A stretch of 30,067 nucleotides of DNA, from contig JAHBMJ010000087.1 of the NCBI GenBank assembly GCA_018398765.1, forward strand, positions 1 through 30,067, in the 5' to 3' direction. This DNA is from Chromera velia (lineage: Eukaryota; Sar; Chromeraceae). The stretch's first letter is position 1, and every line of letters starts with the position of its first letter. Below the pieces are notes generated by a model. The model had not been told where the DNA came from. It searched no databases and saw only the letters and a program-made list of their open reading frames with translations. Positions 1 through 8,230 of this stretch are shown here, piece by piece. The position numbers were made by a program, and so were the translations under genes.

Positions 1-36
<36 letters not shown>

Positions 37-40
37 TTTT

Positions 41-72
<32 letters not shown>

Positions 73-146
73 TTTCTCTTTCTCTTTCTCTTTCTCTTTC
101 TCTCTTTCTTTCTTTCTTTCTTTCTCTTTCTCTTTCTCTTTCTCTT

Positions 147-183
<37 letters not shown>

Positions 184-196
184 ATGTGTGTCTGTG
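1..196. repeat. CT/TTTC microsatellite passing into GT repeat
   Basis: Nearly pure TC dinucleotides give way to TTTC and CTTTCT tetramers and hexamers, then a short TG run. The pyrimidine-rich strand runs directly into the CAG acceptor at 201-203 of the first visible exon, so the array also serves as that intron's polypyrimidine tract. Confidence 0.95.
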
Positions 197-203
197 TGTA
201 CAG

Positions 204-2457
204 GTCATCCCTCTGTTCCGATTCTTGGCAGACTCTCCCCTGGACCCTGAGAACAGTGGGATCCGTCTGGAACCCTCTCACTGGGTCGTGTTCTTCAAAA
301 ATCAATGGGAGGTTGGGGAGTGAAAGAGTGAGTGAGTGAGTGAATGAATAAGTGAGTAATTGAATGAATGAATGAGTGAGTGAGTGAGTGACTGAGCGAG
401 CGAGTAATTGGATGAGTGAGTGAATGAATAAGTGAGTAATTGAATGAGTGAAAGAGTGAGTGAGTGAGTGGGTGAGCGAGCAATTGAGTGAGTGAGTGAA
501 TGAATGAGTAAGTAATTCAATGAGTGAGTGAGTGAGTGAGTGAGTGAGTGAGCGAGCGGGCGAGTAATTAAATGAATGAGTGAATGAATAAGTGAGTAAC
601 TGAATGAGTGAGTGAATGAGTGAGTGAATGAGTGAGTGAGTGAGTGAGTGTGTGTGTGTGTGAGTGAGTGAGTGAGTGAGTGAGTGAGTAATTGAATGAG
701 TCGGGAACCCAGACAGGTCGTGAATTGAAGGCTGGATCCCGTCCCTTAAACGCCATTCAATGCTGGTGTCGATTTGTTCTTTTTTCTCTCTGAAGGCTCT
801 CACGAATCTATCTGTCTATCGATCTGTATATACTTCTGGCCTGGCTTCTCTCTTTCTGTGCTTATCTTCGGAGGGATCTATGTGCCTGTGTGTAGGTGCC
901 TCTCCTTTGCTGCTCTCAAAACCCCGTTTGCATGTATTTGCACGAACATCCACCAGCATGAGTGAGTGAGTGAGTGAGTGAGTAAGTGAGCGAATGAGTG
1001 AGTGAGTGAGTGAATTAATGATTGAATGAGTATGTGCAGATTCCAGGCGTGCACATTGAGGTGAACACCTCCCCTTTTGTTGGTCGATCCTTCCGTCTCC
1101 CCAAGAAGGACAGCCTCACGGAGGTGCGAGTACCCGCACCTTCTGCAAACAGCACTTGGAGGTGCGTCCTTAGGTCACATGTTTTTGTCTCTGATGACCT
1201 GGTCGTGGTAGTCTGTCTAAAGCGCTGGTGTTCATCTAATGGTGATGTGAGAGTGCATTCTGTCTGCTTGTTCTGTTGAGTTTGTTGGCAGGACTTTGTA
1301 CTGAAATTCCGATGGACGCGCTTGAAGAAAGATGTCTGTATACCCGCACACGCGCACGCAGTCCCGAGATTTTGTGGTCCTTCGGGTTACCCCTCCCGCT
1401 TTCTTTCCCGTTTGAACTCCTTTTCTTGCTTCGATCATTGCAGTGGGCGTCGGTGTGTGAGTCTTGAAGTGTTCATCTGCACAGGGGACGGTCTCCGTCT
1501 GACAGAGGACTCCATCAGGAAGGCAGTGGAGATGCCGAGTGGGACCGTCATCTTGAATCCGTACGAAAATGTGGGTCTGCATGTGGAGGGGATACAAGGA
1601 AGTGTGAGCTGTGCTCACTTATTGAATCCCTTTTTCTGATTGGAAAGATACAGAAAGTGCGCCCAATCGATAGCGATAGGCAATGAGTGACAGTCAGGCA
1701 GTGAAAAGGGCCGCTGAGAGGGCAGAAAGAGAGACAGAGCCCCGCAGGCGAGACATGAATCCCCCAGAAAGAATCATATCTGGTCACCAAAGCTTTTTCT
1801 GTACGTTCTCAATCAGCTGCACAGATGCAGTCTCTCAACTTCTTTCACACAGACACACACACACACACACACACACGCGCACGTGCGCACGCACACACAT
1901 ACATGCATGCATGCATACATACATACATACATATATATGTATACTCGTTTATGTATACATCACGTGCTGTGTGAGTGCAGCAGCCTGAGATGACCTTCGC
2001 CTTCGAGAACGGGGAGACTCTGGTCTTCTGCGGGAAGGGCGAGGAAGCTCCTCTCTCGGGGCAGGACGGGTTCTCGTCCTTGTGGAAAATGGTGCATCTT
2101 CGGTCTGCATGGGAGGGTTGATAGGGTCATGTGTGCGTCCTTTCACACTTGAGTGGATGCAGAAATTCTCTGCGAAGACAGTATCATCCGTGTGTAGGGG
2201 GTGTATGTATTTCTATACACAGAGCGCATTGTGTGGATGTGCAAAGGAGGGAGCTTGTCAGTGGAAGACGGAACGGGGTCCGTGCCCATTTCATCAAATA
2301 CGTGAATCGATCAGCCAGGGCGTGAGTCTTTGTTGATCTCCATTCATTCATACAGCGTGTGCAATCATGTATGCAATCCATCCGTAAGTGTAAGTGCGTG
2401 CAGATGCCGTTTGTCGTCAAGGACCTCTCTGACTTCCTGTCTGCGTTCCTATTGTAA
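204..2457 (+). CDS. Unrecognised multi-exon protein, 3' part (six exons visible)
   Basis: Six exons join with matching phases: 204-311, 1040-1123, 1292-1337, 1485-1570, 1981-2091 and 2404-2457. All have AG before and GT after, and the TAA stop is at 2455-2457. Together they give 162 residues of C-terminal sequence. The upstream part lies outside the window, since exon one opens in phase 0 without a start. Readable pieces include RFLADSPLDPENSGIRLEP, HIEVNTSPFVGRSFRLPKK, VEMPSGTVILNPYEN and FAFENGETLVFCGKGEEAP. No signal peptide or membrane segment is visible. The third exon's donor at 1338 (GTATAC) was chosen over GTCTGT at 1334 because only it keeps the frame into the next exon. The last exon ends in a leucine/phenylalanine-rich tail (VVKDLSDFLSAFLL). 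I do not recognise the family. The coding call is strong because four of the introns hold no open frame and all phases agree. Confidence 0.72.
312..1039 (+). repeat. GAGT tetranucleotide arrays filling intron 1
   Basis: Imperfect (TGAG)n with interspersed TGAATGAA units runs from about 320 to 705 and again from about 958 to 1030. A non-repetitive insert of roughly 250 bases separates the two arrays. The predicted minus-strand frames here, rich in SLTHSLTH, are translations of the array and are not genes. Confidence 0.9.
1850..1945. repeat. CA / CATA microsatellite
   Basis: (CA)n followed by alternating CGCGCACGTGCGCAC and then (CATA)n, inside the intron preceding the 1981-2091 exon. Confidence 0.9.
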
Positions 2458-2625
2458 ATAGAGCAGGGTGAGTGGAAGGAAGAAGGCGGGGTGGATGAAG
2501 GAAGGACGGTCTGTTCTCCATTTGAGGATCCGAGGGCTTCTCTCTCAATTGTCCACAGAAAGAAAGTGTCCAGAAAATGAGTGCATGGGGAAATGCAATC
2601 CTCCATATGAGGATACCAAGACCAG

Positions 2626-3835
2626 ATGATCGAGCTGTATGGGGTGAGTGCTTGATTTGTCGACCTTCTCCATGCATCCGAAAAAGTTCATGCATGCAGC
2701 TGGGCGGGCATGCTTCTTTGGATCATTCGTTGACCGATCCAAGAACCTGATTGTACGCACTGTACGCTGTACCTGCCTGCCTGCCTGCCTGCCTGCAGGC
2801 TGTCCTGGGACTTCTGCGCTTCCACTCGGACAGACACCATCGGAAGCTTTGCCAAGAGGTCGGGCGGGTAGTGCGCTGGCTGTCTTTTGATTGAAATTGA
2901 CTCAGACATATTCATAGGAGAGTTGATTCAGTCCTGTGCTAAGGCGCTTGGCTTAGTATTTCTTCTGGTCTTACTCACTCATTTCTTTACCCTTCTTAGC
3001 ATGTATGTCGGGCCTCTTTCTATGTACGTCTATATCATCTGTTGGGGCGGCATGTGAAGATCTTCTGCTTCGATTTGATGTTTCAAAAGAAAAAGGCAGC
3101 TTCCAATCCTTTGCACAAACTTTTGGATGTCGTGTTCATCAGAAAGAAGACTCGCACGAGTTGCATAGTCCCAATCGATCATGCAGTGTGTGCATCATTC
3201 ATCATTGTCTTTCTTTGGTCGTTCATGTATTCCTCAGGTACACAATCTTCTTGCCAGAGAGCGCTGAGGGCACTGGAGACACCGTGCAGCTCTCCAGCAG
3301 CACCAGCGGGTCCTCTAAAGTTTCCTTCCGAGTTGAGGGCTTCAGACAGGGCATGGAACTCATCGTTGGCAGGTGCGTCCAATGATCGGTCCGTGCTCTG
3401 CCATGTTCAGACTTCCCTTTCATATGTTGTGCCAACAGCACATACTGCAAAAACACAGAGAGGGAACGAGACGGCAAGAGAAAGCCGGCCCGTTGGAATG
3501 TGACGCTTCCGAATCGGCTATTTAGAATGGTGCATTCATTTATGCGTTTCTTTGCTTTTCCTCTCAACTTCATGCTTGACTTGTGAGTTCTGTACGTGGG
3601 GTGCCTCTTAATTCCTCTTAATTTCAGTGAACTGCTTGTAGTCCGCAAGACCGACGGCTGGGGCACGGTTCTCCGCGTTTTGGGGCCTGAGGGGTCGAGG
3701 GACTCTGTTCGATTGAAGACGAGCGTCAGACGAGGAATGACGTTCCTGCTGTGTGTAAAGAGGAAGGAGCCGCCACTTGCTGGTCTGCCTTGTGACGTCA
3801 TCAACCGCATCCTAACGCATCTCCTCCTTGAATGA
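2626..3835 (+). CDS. Unrecognised small protein with C-terminal F-box-like segment
   Basis: Five exons join in phase: 2626-2643, 2799-2858, 3000-3187, 3238-3372 and 3628-3835. They give 202 residues from ATG 2626 to TGA 3833-3835. The intron 3188-3237 is only 50 bases; the others are 141 to 255. The N-terminal half is basic and rich in histidine, cysteine and aromatic residues (RFHSDRHHRKLC, YVRLYHLLGRHVKIFCFD). The middle is Ser/Thr-rich (VQLSSSTSGSSKVSF), followed by a probable beta-rich stretch (SELLVVRKTDGWGTVLRVL). The last 16 residues, LPCDVINRILTHLLLE, resemble the start of an F-box (LP-x-D/E-V-I-x-x-I-L-x-x-L), but F-boxes are usually N-terminal and longer, so this is only a hint. The start is uncertain: ATG 2626 follows an in-frame stop, yet the preceding bases CCAG could also act as an acceptor joining the upstream gene. 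A CT-rich CAG precedes each of exons two and four, and TTAG precedes exon three. Confidence 0.65.
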
Positions 3836-5280
3836 CTCGATCTAGCTGCATGAGTCGATCGATCGAGTGATTTGGTAAGTATTGCAGATGGGCAGATCGA
3901 GAAGCAGACAGGTCTAGCTGTCTCGTGTTTCATGGGATGTGCAGGCATGTATTCGTTACCTCTACTAGTAGTAGGTTATCCATACATAAAAGAATTAATA
4001 AAAAAATGAATTCGTTCATGCTTACGTTCATGCATGCAGAATTTGCAAAAAAATAATTTAAGAAAATTAAGTTGAATCATATATAGTTTGTTTTAATAAT
4101 TATTTGTGTTTTTAAGTATTTTATAAAATAACTTTTATTGATTGATTGATTGATTGATTTATTCAGGCTTAATTCTTAACGGAACTAAAGTTGTTCAACA
4201 GATGTGTTACGTTTGCGGTGTCTATAGTGCAATGTTGCATAGAGGAATAGAAGGACCAAAGTAAAGCGGACGGGCTACTAGCTGAGTACTAGGAACAGAT
4301 CTCAAAAGACATTCCCCCAAGGAGCTAAAAATTGACTTATTTCTTATTAAATACAATTAATATGTAATCATGCATAAAATATTATTCTAGATTAAATTAA
4401 GCCTGCATTGACAGTTATTTACTAACAATTTTAACTTAGTTTGACCTTTCCTAGGACCTTTCTGGCAGTTTATTTTTTGATTTTTTTTTATATACGGATC
4501 GATTAAACGTAGCACTAGCCTAGGCACCTAGCTAAAGCCTATATAGGCAGTGTAGGCACTAGCTTTCATCAGTGAATCATCACTTGAATGATATGTAACA
4601 TGCACGACGGCCTAGACGACGGCCTAGTAGAAGTAAATAAACCTTGATTCTCTCTCAGAGAAGTTTATCTGATTTCAGGACTGATTTCAAGTTGGCTTGA
4701 TTTTAGAGCTTCATTTCTATGCAGCTTGGGGGTCATTTCCAGGCTGTACGTACGTCATTCACCCACATCCATGCACTTGCATGTTCACTGGCGTATGCAC
4801 CTAGGTATGCACTCGATCCATCCCGCCCATGCAGACGTACCCCCGCCCTGAGAGGGACAAGTCACTAAAGCACAAACCATGCATGCATGACGACTCACAC
4901 CACGCAGATGAAAACAATTAACACGCGAACCCTTCCATATACAGAACGAACGTCACAATTCCGTGCGTGAATTCTGTCAAGCAAATTCGAGCAGGTCCAG
5001 GATCGACAAAACGATCATGCCAGTCAGGACGTGCATCGTTGCTGACTCTTAATGTCAGGCCGACGGAGTATGATACAAGGAGAAATGGAGGCACACGCTC
5101 ACCTCTCAGGAGGACAATTAACCTTTCATTTCCATGCAACCCAACCAGGAGACCTACAGATCAAACACACCCTTGCAACACCTTCCAAGTCAGTCAGTCA
5201 GTCAGTCAATGAATTTGAGCTCGATGAGGCAGGCAGTTCTCAATGAAGTCTTGCTTTCCTTCCCTTATGAACTTGTTTAT
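3836..5280. other. Spacer with AT-rich block, no gene seen
   Basis: From about 3960 to 4720 the base composition turns clearly AT-rich compared with both flanking genes and carries many stops in all frames. It includes a (TTGA)n run near 4137-4160, the 12-base palindrome GCCTATATAGGC near 4538 and a short tandem GACGGCCTA repeat near 4606-4625. From 4740 to 5280 the composition returns to normal but no exon is convincing. The TupA-like gene ends convergently at 5281. Confidence 0.6.
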
Positions 5281-7066
5281 TCAACTCCAGCTTACTCGCC
5301 CCGAGTGACTGTCCCCCCCTTCCTCTTTCTCGTCTTCTTCTTCCCACAGATACGGGAGAGGAAACACAAAGGGACCCCCTTCTCCCCTTTCCCTCTGTCC
5401 CCGACCGAAGGACGAGATCAGTCTCTGTGCCTCTTCTGACCGAACAAACCGCACAAACTCCAAGGAGGCACTCATCGGAGAGCACCCCTGGAGCCTCTCT
5501 GGGTCCGCCACTGCGGCCAGGTATGGGCGTCTCATCTTGGGGTCCTCTGCGACCATCTGGATGAGACCTGCTTTCGGGATCTTCCCCTTGGCAAACGGGA
5601 GACGGCCCACAATGGTGTACGCCCCCCTTGCGGCGGCGGCCTCGGTGATGTTTTGGGGGTCCGGGGCGTCGGAGGGGATGAGCCATGATGGGTCGGGGCG
5701 CGCCCCTGAGGCCGTGAGCAGATGGGAGAGTACTGTGGACTGACCTGCACGCACAGGGATCGAGGGAGAAAGCAGCAACCAAACCCAGAAAGAATCATAA
5801 AAGAAGGCAGGCACATGAAATGAAAGAGCGAAGAAACAACATGACAACAGAAAACTGGTTAACTGTTTCTTCTTTCAAACCTCAACTCTGCATGGATGAT
5901 GGGTCAGCCAGGCAGGCAGGCAGGCAGGCAGGAAGGCATGCGGATCAACAGGGATGGATCTGGGAGGAACCAGGGCAGACAGAAGGGAGACGCGTTGGTC
6001 TCTCAGTCCGTCTGTGCACACGCAGGCGAATGGCTGCATTGAAATTGTTGTGTTGGTGCAATTTCGACTTCTCGTTCTACTGACATCTTTTGTCTGTCTC
6101 TATTCCCGCTCGACGATCGGCCTGCTGGTGCAACTCCCCCTGCTCCCCCACCCACCTGTGCCCATTGAAGGGAAGATGAAGGTCGCGTTTGAGTCTGCTG
6201 CAATTCTCCTGATGGCCTCCGTCCCGTTGGTCAAATTTTGGATTCCTGCGGGGTCTTCTGGGGGTCCTACCTGAAGGGGCACAGGGAGAGAGGGGAGAAG
6301 TGGCAAATAGAGCGTGTGGACACGCGGAAAGCACCTGGACACAGAGACGCAGAGAGAAGCGAGAAAACAGAAAGATAGAAAGAACGGGGATGCAGAGAGA
6401 ACAGAGGAAGCAGGCAGACGGCAGAAAGGCGATCCAAACACAGCTGCATGCAGGCGCTAGTCGAACGTCCCCAATAATTCTCGTACAACCTGAGCCAACG
6501 ATTTTCGAGATTCTTTCCAGAGAAATACAACCTCTATGTTTCAAGGTTTTGCATAAAGAAAACAAGAAAAAAGTTTGGCGGTCATTCAATAATAACCGTC
6601 GACTCACCAACCCCATGCACGCTATGGCCCCCCCACGACATATGAAGAGTCTTCCTCCTCTCCCTTCTTTCTCTCTGCGTGTCTGTCTGTCTGTCGTGCT
6701 GACCAGAATCAGATCATTGAAGGCCCACGGGGTGAGGTGGCTGACGTACCCCTCTGCGGTGAGGAGCGCCAGGTCGTCTGAGGAGTGCATCAGAATGACG
6801 TCCGCCTCGCCTCGTCTGAAGGCGGGGAGGATCACCTCCTTGTTGCCCTTCACAGACAGACACACCGGAAGAGTCCGCCCAGGAAGGGCATTGAATGCAG
6901 ACTCCAACTGTGCGTACACGCCACTCATGACGATCCCCCCTATCACGGCAGCTCGGACTGAGCTCTCTGCTTGGCATGTTCTCTTGCTGGTGGAGAGGAG
7001 ACGGCGCTCTGATGCAGACGCCGTCCCAAGAACCAAAGCCGCGGTCACTCCGAAGAAAAGCATCAT
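5281..7066 (-). CDS. TupA-like periplasmic-binding-type protein (tungstate-binding family relative), intron-containing
   Basis: Three exons on the minus strand join in phase: 7066-6704, 6270-6156 and 5744-5281, giving 313 residues. The first ATG pair (MMLFFGV) begins a hydrophobic signal-like segment ending ALVLGTASAS. An upstream in-frame TTG at 7090 is less likely to be the start. The family is recognised from the run GEADVILMHSSDDLALLTAEGY, then WAFNDLIL joined to VGPPEDPAGI, then a gap and ARGAYTIVGR, and LEFVRFVRSEEAQRLISSFG near the C-terminus. These match the order and spacing of bacterial TupA proteins (GDADVLLVHSP, AEGY, NDFVIVGP-x-DPAGI, GAYTL). TupA proteins are substrate-binding subunits of tungstate ABC importers. 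Two ligand-loop motifs differ: the usual TTTS-type loop reads IGGIVMSG, and the usual SRGDDSGT-type loop reads FPSMGTGQS. The ligand is therefore uncertain. No permease or ATPase partner is in the window. The tail beyond residue 270 is an acidic extension not typical of the family. Confidence 0.82.
5905..5938. repeat. AGGC tetranucleotide repeat
   Basis: (CAGG)n within the second intron of the TupA-like gene. Confidence 0.8.
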
Positions 7067-7758
7067 GAGATAATCTGAAGGGGGGCCCAAGCTTCAATCT
7101 AACAGCGACTTGAGACCACTGCGCAGCGCTGGAATCAGATCTTGTACGCAATCCAACCGACGCTCCGGCCTGATTTGTTGAACGGCAGGGGTTGGTATAG
7201 GGTGCAGCACGTCGCGTTAGTCCTCCTAACTTAAGGCTTAGCCTTGCAATCCCTTGCATGCCGTCTCCTCGCGCTCGCGGCTGCATGACTCGGCGCGGCG
7301 GCCCAAGACATGCATGGGCCGCGCCGCGCGTGCACGCGCACAAAGCCATGCAAGACTCAAGTAGACGGTTGGATCATGGCTGCCGCAGCGCCATACTTTC
7401 CGAGCCCTGGTTGTTTTGACGGTCTCTTCGTACTGCGGAGCGGATCCGGACTACTATTATCCTGCGGACTCCACACAGGCCTGCCAGCTCACTTACTGCT
7501 TGACCCAAACGTCCAAGAGATCGACAGGCCGTCCCTCTGTGACAGCCGAGCTGCAAGCCGTCTCTTAGCACTGCTAGCAGCAAGACCAGTCGTCGCATGA
7601 CTGGGCACTGAAGGATTACCCTGGAAGAGACTGTACCTGTCTCACCGACTGCGGAGGCTTCGTAGTGCCCTCAGCCTTGAAAAGAGGTCAGACCGAAGGG
7701 CACCAATTCCGGTGCCGTCTCCTTCGCTGATCCAGTCCGTCTCTTTCTCTCTGTCGAG

Positions 7759-7793
<35 letters not shown>

Positions 7794-7854
7794 ACTCTCT
7801 CTCTCTGTGTGTGTGTATGTGTGTATGTGTGTGTGTGCATGTGTGTGTATGTGC

Positions 7855-7899
<45 letters not shown>

Positions 7900-8230
7900 T
7901 GTGTGTGTGCGTATCTCTCTCTTTGATTTTCTGTGCATCTTTTCTTCTGATTGTTTTTTGCCCGCCTGGACTCGTTCTGTGTGTGTCTCTTCCTCTGCCT
8001 CAATTTTGTTTCTCGGTGGTGAATCAGATCTGCTGATGCAGTCTTGTGCAGTTTGCTTTCTTTCTTCCCTCCTCTTCTGTTCCCTTCCCTTCCCTTCTAC
8101 TCTCAGGCTGTTCGACCCTCCCAGTCGCTTTTCGAGAGTCTGAAGACGAAAGATAGAAACGAAGGTAGAGCAACAGAGAGAGAAGGCAGAGCGACAGAGA
8201 GAGAGAAAGAGAAAGAGATAGAAGAGTCAA
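7067..8230. promoter_or_regulatory. Divergent intergenic region between TupA-like and J-WD40 genes
   Basis: These 1.16 kb separate two divergently transcribed genes, so both promoters should lie here. No TATA box is convincing. A GC-rich patch with GCGCGCC/GCACGCGC motifs lies at about 7265-7345. A CCCCCTTCAG sits just upstream of the TupA-like start on the minus strand and could be an acceptor for a 5' untranslated exon. The half nearest the plus-strand gene is CT/GT microsatellite (7750-7915), then pyrimidine-rich sequence to about 8110 and purine-rich (GAGA) sequence just before the ATG. Confidence 0.4.
7750..7915. repeat. CT then GT microsatellite
   Basis: (TC)n at about 7757-7806, followed by (TG)n with TATG interruptions to about 7910. 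It lies in the presumed 5' region of the J-WD40 gene. Confidence 0.93.

Noticed and set aside
302-756. Long minus-strand frames rich in SLTHSLTHS
   Set aside because: They are translations of the (GAGT)n array; the same word appears in several frames and no splice or start context supports a gene.
6300-7073. 257-residue plus-strand frame
   Set aside because: Antisense to the TupA-like exon 1 and its intron; composition is typical of a shadow frame.
7310-7600. 96-residue plus-strand frame upstream of the J-WD40 gene
   Set aside because: No motif or splice support. An overlapping minus-strand frame of similar length shows the region is simply GC-rich and short of stops.
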